Of a stretch of DNA of 64,000 nucleotides, positions 17,200-25,123 are shown piece by piece. This DNA comes from Bradyrhizobium erythrophlei (GTDB lineage Bacteria; Pseudomonadota; Alphaproteobacteria; Rhizobiales; Xanthobacteraceae). The DNA lies in NCBI RefSeq assembly GCF_900129425.1, contig NZ_LT670817.1, forward strand, positions 8,088,001-8,152,000, in the 5' to 3' direction. Position numbers and translations under genes: made by a program. Numbering within the stretch: position 1 is the first letter of the stretch; each line of letters opens with the position of its first letter. The notes below the pieces were generated by a model. It searched no databases. It was not told the origin of the DNA and saw nothing but the letters and a program-made list of their open reading frames with translations.

Positions 17200-18081
17200 T
17201 CACGGTGATGCGGTCGCCTTTGGCTTTGGCCGGCTGCCGGAACTGCGTTTGCGGCTCGACGGCTGAGGCGCGCCTCCTGACGGCGGTTTTTTATTCGCGG
17301 GCGAAACATTCCGCTGAGACGGCCGGCGCAGCCCCGAACCCGACTCGGAAGGACTTTCGCGACGCTTGTTATTCTGGTCAGCCAGGAGAAACAGCGGGGC
17401 CTCCCCGCCGGCGTTGAGTCCGACCAGAAAATCCATCCCCGCACGCATCACATGCTCGGCTGCGAGGGTGGCGGCCCTGCGTTCATCGCCGTCGATGATC
17501 GCGCGCAAGATCGCTGCGTGCTCCTCCCAGGAGCGAGCCTGGCGGCCGGGATCCATCGGCGAGAACAGCATCGACGTTCGTTCTCTCAGCTTCTGCAGCA
17601 GTTCCCCCAGGACGGTATTTTGTCCGGCCGCGGCGAGTTCCCGGTGGAAAAGCAGGTTGAGATCGAACAGCTGCTCGAATCGCTTGGCCGCGACTGCCGC
17701 GCTGCCCTTGTTCAGGACCGCCTCGATGCGCTTGATGATCTGCTGGTCGTGCCGGCGCGCCGCGAGCCGGGCGTTCTGTCCCTCGAGCAGGGCCCGCAAC
17801 TCGATGGTCTCGCGCGCTTCCTGCTCGGTCATCGTCGCGACCGCCGCACCGCGCCGCGCGGTGACCTCGATCAGACCCTCGGAGGCGAGCGCACGGATCG
17901 CCTCGCGCACCGGATTGCGGGAGACACCCAGTTCGTCGGCAAGCCGACCCTCGACCAGACGTTCGCCTGGCTTCAGTCGTCCGGACAAGATGGCTTGGCG
18001 GAGCTCCGTGACCACCTGGTCGCGAAGCGGAGAATGCTCCTCGCCGAGTCGACGCTTGCTTGTGACGGCCGTGAGCGTCAT
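17200..18081 (-). CDS. GntR-family (FCD/FadR-type) transcriptional regulator with basic C-terminal tail
   Basis: 293 residues: an N-terminal winged helix at about 15-80 (LRDQVVTELRQAILSGRLKPGERLVEGRLADELGVSRNPVREAIR) and an FCD all-helical ligand domain at about 85-220. The domain has the metal-ligand-type residues FHRELAAAG, EEHAAILRAI and AAEHVMRAG. The last 60 or so residues are a Ser/Pro/Lys/Arg-rich extension unlike the family norm. It sits at the end of the diiron-oxygenase/ferredoxin operon and is the best candidate to bind the TGTATACA sites near 20.2 kb. Confidence 0.88.
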   Translation of the reverse strand: MTLTAVTSKRRLGEEHSPLRDQVVTELRQAILSGRLKPGERLVEGRLADELGVSRNPVREAIRALASEGLIEVTARRGAAVATMTEQEARETIELRALLEGQNARLAARRHDQQIIKRIEAVLNKGSAAVAAKRFEQLFDLNLLFHRELAAAGQNTVLGELLQKLRERTSMLFSPMDPGRQARSWEEHAAILRAIIDGDERRAATLAAEHVMRAGMDFLVGLNAGGEAPLFLLADQNNKRRESPSESGSGLRRPSQRNVSPANKKPPSGGAPQPSSRKRSSGSRPKPKATASP

Positions 18082-18258
18082 TCCTTAGCCCATCCCAAAA
18101 TCAATGCCGCCCGGCAAATGCAATGACGCCTCCGCCAGGCTATTGTTCGCCTGATGCTGACTGCGAAGCGGCTGCCTGACGCCAGTCTACTGCAATCCGC
18201 GCCATATGCCATCCCGTTACTGCGTACGCTTGCCGGAGTTCGTGGTGGCCGTTTCGGG

Positions 18259-18627
18259 TCACTCTTGCACCGGTCCGTCGGACAAGGGCATGACCGCCGC
18301 GGCGTCCGGCTCGGCGCGCGGGGCTGGCGCACGACGCTCCGCCATCGGCACCCAGGATACACTGACGTCGCCGTTGAGGAAGGTCTGGCAGGCCATGCGG
18401 TAGCCCGCCTTGAATTGCTCTTCGGTCAGATGCTTGCGCTCTTTGGGCTTGATGGCGTCGGTGTGCTCCAGGCCTTGCTCGATCCTGCATTTGCAGGTGC
18501 CGCAGATTCCGCCGCCGCACTTGAATGGAATTCCGCCCTGCTCGCGCAACGAAACCCGCAGCAGATTGCTGTTCTCCGGCGCGCTCGCCACTTTGCCGCT
18601 GTTCGTCAGGAACGTGACTTGGATCAT
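18259..18627 (-). CDS. [2Fe-2S] ferredoxin, plant type (first of two)
   Basis: 122-residue electron carrier. Cluster ligands are C37, C42, C45 and C80 (pattern C-x4-C-x2-C-x34-C in FKCGGGICGTCKC...RMACQT); C47 is extra. The C-terminal 30 residues form a Pro/Ala-rich tail. It ends a leftward operon with the HDO-fold protein, ferredoxin 2 and the small protein. It probably passes electrons to the diiron enzyme or to ferredoxin 2, though no reductase gene is beside it. The gap 18082-18258 contains no gene. Confidence 0.88.
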   Translation of the reverse strand: MIQVTFLTNSGKVASAPENSNLLRVSLREQGGIPFKCGGGICGTCKCRIEQGLEHTDAIKPKERKHLTEEQFKAGYRMACQTFLNGDVSVSWVPMAERRAPAPRAEPDAAAVMPLSDGPVQE

Positions 18628-18642
18628 CTCGTGACCGGCTAT

Positions 18643-18951
18643 TCAGCTTGCAGGCAACGCCGTCTGGCGCAACTCGGTGTCCATATGGCCGAAGCTGGTC
18701 AGGTGCCGGAGTTCCCTCAGCGCCTGTTCGGTCGTCTCGAATTTTTCCAGGAATTTTGAGGGCACGTCGTTGACGATGGCGGTGTCGTCTTCGATGACGC
18801 GGATCCGGGTGCGCTCTTCAAGCAGTTCGGCGATCACGAAATGCGCTTTGGTCTGCCCGTAGAACACATAGTCGTAGGCCTCGAGAGGCCGCAGGCCATT
18901 GACGGTCTCGGTCCGGAACTGTCCGGGCTTGCTGGTCAGGATGACATACAT
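18643..18951 (-). CDS. Small conserved-looking protein of unknown function between two ferredoxin genes
   Basis: 102 residues from ATG 18951 (MYVILTSKPGQFRTE). No signal peptide, membrane segment or cysteine is visible. It has mixed alpha/beta character: strands MYVILTSK and AHFVIAELLEE, RIRVIEDD, then a helix SKFLEKFETTEQALRELRHLT. The family is not recognised. Its place between two ferredoxins in a tight operon suggests an accessory or regulatory subunit of the diiron oxygenase. The longer frame from 18990 overlaps the previous intergenic space and lacks a better ribosome site. Confidence 0.7.
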   Translation of the reverse strand: MYVILTSKPGQFRTETVNGLRPLEAYDYVFYGQTKAHFVIAELLEERTRIRVIEDDTAIVNDVPSKFLEKFETTEQALRELRHLTSFGHMDTELRQTALPAS

Positions 18952-19008
18952 GGCAAATTCCTTATCGTCATTGGCAACGCGCCGGACCATTTCGCCGCGG
19001 CGAAAAAT

Positions 19009-19335
19009 TTACAAAGCCGCGGGCGCCAGCGGTTCGACCGGGATCTGGTCTTGCTCAAGTTCGATGTCGTGGCTGAGCCAGAGTTGACAAATCAGGCGGT
19101 AGCCCGCGTCCAGCCCGGGCCCTAGCCGCTTCTTTTCCTTCCAGTTCGGCTCGGGCAATTGCTCGGCCCCCCGGAGAACCCGGCAGGCGCATTTCCCGCA
19201 CTTGCCCATCCCGCATCCATATCGCAGATGGGGATAGGGAAACTGCTTGATACCCGCCCGCACGACGAGATTGGTGTTCTCCGCGACCTCGCCATGGTAG
19301 GCGTGGCCGTCGCGATGAAAGGTGACCTTGGGCAC
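19009..19335 (-). CDS. [2Fe-2S] ferredoxin (second of two)
   Basis: 108 residues from GTG 19335, six bases after the diiron-protein stop. Ligands are C41, C46, C49 and C83 in YGCGMGKCGKCAC...LICQL (C-x4-C-x2-C-x33-C). The insert PYPHLRYG before the cluster and the sequence around it differ clearly from ferredoxin 1, so the two are not a recent duplication. Direct adjacency to the HDO-fold protein makes it the likeliest immediate electron donor. Confidence 0.85.
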   Translation of the reverse strand: MPKVTFHRDGHAYHGEVAENTNLVVRAGIKQFPYPHLRYGCGMGKCGKCACRVLRGAEQLPEPNWKEKKRLGPGLDAGYRLICQLWLSHDIELEQDQIPVEPLAPAAL

Positions 19336-19340
19336 CCGAA

Positions 19341-20111
19341 TCAGGCCCGCAGCAATTGCCGCTCGCCGTGCTGCACCTTGGGCTCGGCGTTCTCGATCTC
19401 GCTGATCGGAATGTCCTTGGCGACGTAGTCCCAATACAGCGCGGTGGTGTACAACAGCCGCATCTGCGCTCCGATTTCGCAGATTTTCAGGCAGCGCTGC
19501 TGCAGCTCGACGGTGTTGGCGTGCTCAAGAACGATCTGATAGCCACGCTCGCCGTGGATCTCGTCGGAAACGATGTGGAGATCGAAGAACTCGACTTCCT
19601 CGTCGCTGAATTTGTACTTCTCGCGCAGCGTCGGGGTCTGCTTGCGATAGATTGACGGCACCTGGGACTCCAGGCCGACCACGAGGGCTGCGACGGCGAC
19701 AATCGGATCTTCGCGCATCGCCACCGCATAGCACCAGCTCTGCAGGCCGCGCGTGGTGGCAGTCATGTTGTCGGGATCGATAACGCGCTCGCGGGTCGTG
19801 CCACAGGCTTCGGCGAAGCGGATCAAGAGATCGGTATGGCGGTCGCCGCCGATCTCTTCCTCGTACATGTTGGCGAGCAGGAAGTCCTTGGCCTCGGTGT
19901 AACGCTCGGGCATCCGAGCATAAATATAGGCCAGATAGTCCGCGAACGGCCCGACATAATGGAAATGATTTTCCGCCCAGCTGGCGAGGTGCGCGCGGCT
20001 CAGTTTGCCGCTGGCCCATGCGATGCTGAACGGCGCCTTGTTGGCGCTCTTGCCCTTGATGGCGTTTTCGAGGGCGCTGCGGAACTCCACATGGTTCATC
20101 AGTTCAGGCAT
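19341..20111 (-). CDS. Haem-oxygenase-like diiron oxidase/oxygenase (HDO superfamily, TenA/PqqC/CADD fold)
   Basis: 256-residue all-helical protein. All six expected HDO metal ligands can be placed: E85 and H92 in YEEEIGGDRH, E148 in GLESQVP, and H179, D183 and H186 in FDLHIVSDEIH. This spacing matches CADD/UndA-type diiron enzymes, and the tyrosine that precedes the middle Glu in CADD is replaced (L147). It is therefore predicted to be a diiron O2-activating enzyme, not a thiaminase or PqqC. Start ATG 20111 is preferred because the longer frame runs through an operator. First gene of the operon with two ferredoxins. Substrate unknown. Confidence 0.82.
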   Translation of the reverse strand: MPELMNHVEFRSALENAIKGKSANKAPFSIAWASGKLSRAHLASWAENHFHYVGPFADYLAYIYARMPERYTEAKDFLLANMYEEEIGGDRHTDLLIRFAEACGTTRERVIDPDNMTATTRGLQSWCYAVAMREDPIVAVAALVVGLESQVPSIYRKQTPTLREKYKFSDEEVEFFDLHIVSDEIHGERGYQIVLEHANTVELQQRCLKICEIGAQMRLLYTTALYWDYVAKDIPISEIENAEPKVQHGERQLLRA

Positions 20112-20169
20112 CGTTGTGCTCCTTGAGGTTGGACGGGAACAGAACCAGTTACGGATTCTCTGCCCAAAA

Positions 20170-20186
20170 TTGTATACACTATACAA
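20170..20186. promoter_or_regulatory. GntR-type operator, site 1
   Basis: TTGTATACACTATACAA is a perfect 7-3-7 inverted repeat (TTGTATA/TATACAA) containing TGTATACA, close to known FCD-GntR half-sites. It sits 59 bases upstream of the diiron-enzyme start, in the divergent region with the transporter gene. Confidence 0.6.
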
Positions 20187-20282
20187 AATCTGTCAACCTA
20201 GCGATTGCCTACTTTGCCCGCAACTTTCCAGGCAAACGCCCATATTTGGCGCAATCTCAATTTATCGCTTGCACTGGCGGAT

Positions 20283-20295
20283 ACTGTATACAATC
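20283..20295. promoter_or_regulatory. GntR-type operator, site 2
   Basis: ACTGTATACAATC carries the same TGTATACA octamer (20285-20292) as site 1, 114 bases away and 41 bases before the transporter ATG. Two spaced copies in one divergent region suggest repression of both directions, probably by the GntR protein at 17200-18081. Confidence 0.55.
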
Positions 20296-20335
20296 TTGCG
20301 GCTGCCGGGCATGGCATTGGTCCACAGGGGGGAAA

Positions 20336-21889
20336 ATGGGTCAGCAAGTCACGATTACCGCAGCGCATTGGGTCTATCTCGCAGGTGTGATGGCCGTAGT
20401 GCTCACGATGGTACTGCGCGCCAACGTGGTGGTGCCTTCCATCGTCGCCACCTTCGCCGTTGCGCTGGTTTGGACGCACAGCCCGGTGAGTGCTCTCGGG
20501 AGCATCTTCAATGCCAGTTTTGTCGCGGCCAAGGAGCTGTTCAACATCTTCCTGGTGATCGCGCTGATTACCTCGCTGCTGAACGCGCTGAAGTCGCTGC
20601 GCTCCGACGTTCTCATGGTGCAGCCCTTCCGGGCGGTGATGACGAACGGCCACATCGCCTTCTTCGTTCTTTCCGCCGTGACCTATGTCATTTCGCTGTT
20701 CTTCTGGCCAACGCCCGCCGTTCCGCTGGTATCCGCGGTGCTGTTGCCTGCGGCGATAGTCGCCGGGCTGCCGCCGCTTGCCAGCGCAATGGCGATCGCG
20801 ATCGCCGGTCAGGGCATGGCATTATCGTCCGATTACGTGATCGGCGTTGCTCCCGGCATCAGCGCCAAGGCCGCCGGCGCCGCGGTCAGCGCCGCCGCGG
20901 TGGCAGACCGCGCTTTGTCCTTGTCGCTTATCACCGGCGGCGTCGCTCTGGTGATCGCCTATTTCTCGATCCGAAAGCTGATCCAGCCTGCCAGCGAATT
21001 GCTGCTGGTGCGCTGGCAGAAGCAATCGAGCACCGGCGAACTCGACCGCATGGAGGCAGTCGGCACCTTCGACAAGGCCGAGATCGCGCGCAGCACCGGC
21101 GGCAGCTATGAAGAGCCGCTCGCCGTCGATGCCGCGATCAGGACCGAACGGCCGCTCAGCGACAAGCGCCGTGCCGGCTGGTCGAAGCTGTTCGCCATCC
21201 TGACGCCGCTCGGCTTCGCCGCCGTGATCGCCGTGATGGTGCTGCCCAAACTGGGAGTCCGCGGTTTGCCGGAACTCAAGGGCGGCGACGCCGCCGCTCT
21301 GGTCGGCGGCATGGGCGCGGCGCTGATGATCCTGGCGACGCTCGCCGCGGAAGGCGCGCGCAAGAGCCTCGACGTCTGCGCCGACCATATCACCGACGGC
21401 TTCGTGTTCGCGTTCAAGGCGATGGGGTCGGTGCTGCCGATCGCCGGCTTCTTCTTCATGGGCGCGGGCGGCGATCTCGCTGCCGGCGTGCTCAATGTCC
21501 CGGTCGGCGAAGCGCCGCCGCTGTTGTTCAACTTGATCCAGACCGCCGAAGCATGGATCCCGCACAATCACGTGCTGGTGGCGTTCGGCGTTTTGGTGGT
21601 CGGCATGATCACCGGCGTCGACGGCTCCGGCTTTGCCGGCCTGCCGCTTACCGGTTCGCTGGCGGGCGCCCTTGGACCAACGGTCGGGCTCGACGTCACC
21701 ACCCTGTGCGCCGTCGGGCAGATGGGCGCGGTGTGGACCGGCGGCGGCACCCTGATCGCATGGTCGTCGCTGATCGCCGTGGCCGGCTTCGCTCGGGTGT
21801 CGGTACTCGACACGGTCCGCGCCCTGTTGCTGCCCGTGTTAACCGGCCTGTTTGTGTCGACCATCTGCGCCGTCCTGTTCTGGAGCTAG
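20336..21889 (+). CDS. Multi-spanning inner-membrane transporter (GntP/citrate-type ion-transporter superfamily)
   Basis: 517 residues from ATG 20336, preceded by AGGGGGG. About twelve hydrophobic helices are split into two halves by a cytosolic loop at about 215-290. Glycine-rich re-entrant segments (AIAIAGQGMALSSDYVIG and the GMITGVDGSGFAGLPLTGS stretch) resemble those of GntP/CitM-like carboxylate:proton symporters. The exact family is uncertain. It starts the rightward unit controlled from the GntR-site region, 18 bases before the aldehyde dehydrogenase, and so probably imports the compound degraded by this locus. Confidence 0.75.
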   Translation: MGQQVTITAAHWVYLAGVMAVVLTMVLRANVVVPSIVATFAVALVWTHSPVSALGSIFNASFVAAKELFNIFLVIALITSLLNALKSLRSDVLMVQPFRAVMTNGHIAFFVLSAVTYVISLFFWPTPAVPLVSAVLLPAAIVAGLPPLASAMAIAIAGQGMALSSDYVIGVAPGISAKAAGAAVSAAAVADRALSLSLITGGVALVIAYFSIRKLIQPASELLLVRWQKQSSTGELDRMEAVGTFDKAEIARSTGGSYEEPLAVDAAIRTERPLSDKRRAGWSKLFAILTPLGFAAVIAVMVLPKLGVRGLPELKGGDAAALVGGMGAALMILATLAAEGARKSLDVCADHITDGFVFAFKAMGSVLPIAGFFFMGAGGDLAAGVLNVPVGEAPPLLFNLIQTAEAWIPHNHVLVAFGVLVVGMITGVDGSGFAGLPLTGSLAGALGPTVGLDVTTLCAVGQMGAVWTGGGTLIAWSSLIAVAGFARVSVLDTVRALLLPVLTGLFVSTICAVLFWS

Positions 21890-21907
21890 AGAAAGGCTAA
21901 ATCGTCC

Positions 21908-23404
21908 ATGTCCGATACCGCGACGCCGTTGGCGTACACCCGCACAGCGCGTACCCAAATCGAAGAGTTCAAGAACCATATCGACGGCAAATGGTCGGCG
22001 AGCCAGACCGGCGAGCAGTTCGATGTCATCAACCCGGCCGATACCAACGACGTTGTCGGCCGCTTTCCGGCGTCCTCGGCGGCGGATGCCGAAGCGGCGG
22101 TCCGCGCCGCATCCTCGGCCTTCGCGAGCTGGAAGAAGACGCCGATCTCGGCACGGGCGAAGATTCTCAACCGCGCCGCGGACTATCTCGAGGCCAACGT
22201 CGATCGCTTCGCCGCGGAACTGACGCGGGAGATGGGCAAGGCGCTCAATCTGAGCAAGGACGAGATCCTGCGCTCGGCGCAGACGCTGCGATTCTACGCG
22301 GTCGAGGGCCAGTCGTTCGCGGGCGAGACCTTCCCCAACGACGATCCCGACATGATCGTCTATACGCAGCGCGAGCCGCTCGGCGTCGTCTCGGTGATCA
22401 CGCCATGGAATTTTCCGGTGTCGATCCCGGCGCGAAAGATCGCGCCGGCGCTGATCGCCGGAAACACCGTGGTGTTCAAGCCATCGTCGGACGCGCCGCT
22501 GAGCGGCTATCGGCTCGTGGAAGCTTTCGTCGCCGCAGGCGTCCCGAACGGAGTCCTGAATTTCATCGTCGGACGCGCTTCCGAGGTCGGTCCGGCCATT
22601 ACCGTACCGCCCGTGGTGCGCGCGATCTCCTTTACCGGCTCGACCGCCGCCGGCGAGGCGATTCATCGCTCCGTCGCGTTTACCACCCGCACGCAGATGG
22701 AGCTCGGCGGCAAGAATCCGCTGATCGTGATGGAGGACGCCGATCTCGACAAGGCCGTCGATCTGACCGTCAAGGGCGGCCTTTCGTTGAGCGGCCAGGC
22801 CTGCACCGGCACCAGCCGCGTGCTGGTGATGAAGCAGGTCAAGGCGGCGTTTACCGAAAAGCTCGTGAGCAAGGTAAAGGCGCTGAAGGTCGGCAGCGGC
22901 ATGGTCGCAGGAAACGATATCGGCCCGCTGGCGACGCCGCGGCAACTCGAAACGGTGCTGCGTTATATCGAGATCGGCAAGCGCGAGGCGACGTTGCTGT
23001 GCGGCGGCGAGCGCCTGACCGGCCCCGGCTACATCAGCGGCTATTACGTGTCGCCCGCCATTTTCACCGATGTGACGCTGGACATGCGGATCGCCCGCGA
23101 GGAAATCTTTGGACCGGTGATCGGCATCATGGAGGTCACGAGCTACGTCGACGCGATCGCAAAGGCCAACGATACCGAATACGGCCTCTCCGCGGCGATC
23201 GCGACGCGCAATCCGCGCTATATCCACGACTTCGCCAACGATATCGAAGCGGGAACCGTCAAGATCAACCGCACGACAACGGGAAATCTGATCAATGCGC
23301 CGTTCGGCGGCCTCAAGCGCTCCAGTACCTCGACGTTCCGGGAATCCGGTCGCGGAGCGCTTGAATTCTACACCCAAATCAAGACGATCTATCGCGGCTG
23401 CTGA
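21908..23404 (+). CDS. NAD(P)-dependent aldehyde dehydrogenase
   Basis: 498-residue ALDH with all catalytic parts: N168 in TPWNFP, K191 in FKPSSD, E265 in MELGGKN and the nucleophile C299 in SGQACTGTSR. EEIFGPVI and NAPFGGLKRSS complete the fold. Its sequence type is that of alpha-ketoglutarate-semialdehyde/succinate-semialdehyde/aromatic aldehyde dehydrogenases. It lies directly after the transporter and before a GlcG-like gene, so it should oxidise an aldehyde intermediate of the locus to an acid. Confidence 0.92.
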   Translation: MSDTATPLAYTRTARTQIEEFKNHIDGKWSASQTGEQFDVINPADTNDVVGRFPASSAADAEAAVRAASSAFASWKKTPISARAKILNRAADYLEANVDRFAAELTREMGKALNLSKDEILRSAQTLRFYAVEGQSFAGETFPNDDPDMIVYTQREPLGVVSVITPWNFPVSIPARKIAPALIAGNTVVFKPSSDAPLSGYRLVEAFVAAGVPNGVLNFIVGRASEVGPAITVPPVVRAISFTGSTAAGEAIHRSVAFTTRTQMELGGKNPLIVMEDADLDKAVDLTVKGGLSLSGQACTGTSRVLVMKQVKAAFTEKLVSKVKALKVGSGMVAGNDIGPLATPRQLETVLRYIEIGKREATLLCGGERLTGPGYISGYYVSPAIFTDVTLDMRIAREEIFGPVIGIMEVTSYVDAIAKANDTEYGLSAAIATRNPRYIHDFANDIEAGTVKINRTTTGNLINAPFGGLKRSSTSTFRESGRGALEFYTQIKTIYRGC

Positions 23405-23459
23405 ATCCAGGTCGCGCCAACCATCACCCCATCCGCAATTCGAACTGCCGAGGCAACCA

Positions 23460-23939
23460 ATGAGACCTTCATTCAAATTGGAACTAGAGGAAGCACGCCA
23501 CATGGTCGCCGCCGCCATCCGTAAATCCAGCGAGATCGGCGTGCTGGAGACTATCTGCGTCGCCGACGAGGGCGGCTATCCGCTCGTGCTTGAACGCATG
23601 GACCGCGCCAGGGTGACCGGACCCCAGATCGCCTGGAACAAGGCCTTTACCGCGGCCGGACACAAGCGTTCGACCCACTTGTTCAACCAGACGCCGAACG
23701 GCCCCGCGCTTCCGGGCAATGAAGCGTTCGGCATTCAGTGGAGTTTCGAGGGCCGGTTCGCTGTATTCGTCGGCGGCTTTCCCATCGTGGTGGACGATGA
23801 GGTCGTCGGCGGCATCGGCCTCAGCGGCGGCAACGGCGAACAAGATACCGCCTGCGGTGTCGCGGCCCTGCAGGCGCTGCAGGAATGGCTGGCGCCGAAC
23901 AACCATCGCGTTCTGGTCCGGGCCGACATCAAGATGTGA
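23460..23939 (+). CDS. GlcG/HbpS-like protein
   Basis: 159 residues of the small alpha/beta GlcG/HbpS (DUF336) fold, with KLELEEARHMVAAAIRKSSEIG, ICVADEGGYPLVLERMDRA, the conserved GGFPIVVDDEVVGGIGLSGG and a C-terminal DTACGVAAL helix. Family members bind haem or cobalamin or occur as accessory proteins in catabolic operons; the real role is generally unknown. ATG 23460 follows the dehydrogenase by 55 bases, in the same transcription direction. Confidence 0.85.
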   Translation: MRPSFKLELEEARHMVAAAIRKSSEIGVLETICVADEGGYPLVLERMDRARVTGPQIAWNKAFTAAGHKRSTHLFNQTPNGPALPGNEAFGIQWSFEGRFAVFVGGFPIVVDDEVVGGIGLSGGNGEQDTACGVAALQALQEWLAPNNHRVLVRADIKM

Positions 23940-24065
23940 TGCAAGGTCGGCCGTCCGCTTCGCAGCGGACGGGCCGCCGCCGATCGCATCACCGGTTTCG
24001 CGGCGGGGCTAGCCTGTGGAAACTAGCCCCCAGTCGCGTCGCCCTACTAACAGGACACCATCTCC

Positions 24066-25040
24066 ATGCGTATCTGCATTTTCGGCGCAGGCGCCGTCGG
24101 CAGCCATCTTGCGGTGCGGCTCGCGCTGGCCGGACATGACGTCGCTTGCGTGATGCGCGGACCGCATCTCGAGGTGGTGAAGGCGAAAGGCCTGGTGCTT
24201 CGCGTTGGGGACGCCGAATTCCGCACGCGGGTGAAGGCATCGGACGATCCGGCGGCGCTGGGTCCGCAGGATCTCGTCATCAGCACGCTGAAAGCGACCG
24301 GGATGAGCAGCCTCGCCACCGGCCTGCGGCCGCTGCTGCGCGACGACACGGCTGTGGTGTTTGCCCAGAACGGCATTCCCTGGTGGTACGACATCGGGCT
24401 TGCCCCCGATCATTCGCCGCCGCCGGATCTTGCGTTTCTGGATCCCGGCGGCCGGCTGCGCGCGGCCGTGGCCAAAGAACGCATCATCGGCGGCGTGATC
24501 TTTTCGTCGAACGAGATCGCAGCGCCGGGAATTGTCGCGAATTTATCACCCGACCGGAACATGCTGCTGGTCGGCGAATGCGATGACCGTGCCAGCGAGC
24601 GGATCGAGCGGCTGCGCGGCACGCTCGTCGAGGCGTCCATCGACTCGCCCTTGGTCTCGCGGATCAGGGAGACGATCTGGTCCAAGCTGCTGACCAACAT
24701 GTCGATGTCGGTGCTGTGCCTGTTGACCGGACAGACCGCCAGGGGCGTCAGGGAGGATCCTGCCTTGCGCGATATCGTGCCGCGGCTGCTCGATGAGGCG
24801 CATTCTGTCGGGCAAATTTGCTATCCGGGCGTCAAGCGCGTCACCCGCACCGGGGCCGCGCCCGAGCACAAGCCTTCGATCCTGCAGGACTACGAACTCG
24901 GCCGGGCGATGGAAATCGACGCGCTGGTGCGGGCGCCGGCAGCCTTTGCCAGGGCGGCGGGCCTGTCGACGCCGATGCTCGACATGCTGGCGGGCCTCGC
25001 CATCCGCCAGGCGCGCGACAAAGGGCTGTACCAGGGTTGA
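24066..25040 (+). CDS. Ketopantoate reductase-family NAD(P)-dependent 2-oxoacid reductase
   Basis: 324-residue Rossmann enzyme: MRICIFGAGAVGSHLAVRLALAGHDV, FAQNGIPWWY, the catalytic lysine region ETIWSKLLTNMSMSVLCLLTG, and HKPSILQDYELGRAMEIDAL near the end. It matches 2-dehydropantoate 2-reductase relatives. However, the GGVIFSSNEIAAPGIV substrate region and catabolic context suggest another 2-oxo or hydroxy acid. Last gene of the rightward unit. A hairpin (CATCCCGCG/CGCGGGGATG, about 25045-25068) after the stop may end transcription. Confidence 0.85.
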   Translation: MRICIFGAGAVGSHLAVRLALAGHDVACVMRGPHLEVVKAKGLVLRVGDAEFRTRVKASDDPAALGPQDLVISTLKATGMSSLATGLRPLLRDDTAVVFAQNGIPWWYDIGLAPDHSPPPDLAFLDPGGRLRAAVAKERIIGGVIFSSNEIAAPGIVANLSPDRNMLLVGECDDRASERIERLRGTLVEASIDSPLVSRIRETIWSKLLTNMSMSVLCLLTGQTARGVREDPALRDIVPRLLDEAHSVGQICYPGVKRVTRTGAAPEHKPSILQDYELGRAMEIDALVRAPAAFARAAGLSTPMLDMLAGLAIRQARDKGLYQG

Positions 25041-25044
25041 GCGT

Positions 25045-25068
25045 CATCCCGCGCTTCGCGGGGATGAT
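25045..25068. terminator. GC-rich hairpin between convergent genes
   Basis: CATCCCGCG-CTT-CGCGGGGATG folds with one bulge, five bases after the ketopantoate reductase stop and 56 bases from the convergent hydratase stop. There is no U-tract, so it could instead be a palindromic repeat. Confidence 0.4.
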
Positions 25069-25123
25069 GTAGATCGCATGCTCCATGCGGGGACGGCTTG
25101 GCGGAGTAGCGGCTGCGCCAGCG

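Noticed and set aside
19341..20111. Thiaminase II (TenA) or PqqC
   Set aside because: All six diiron ligands are present and no thiamine or PQQ genes are near; the TenA catalytic Cys pattern is not seen.
21839..23518. Open frame of 559 codons on the - strand
   Set aside because: Antisense to the aldehyde dehydrogenase; Arg/Asp-rich and lacks domains.
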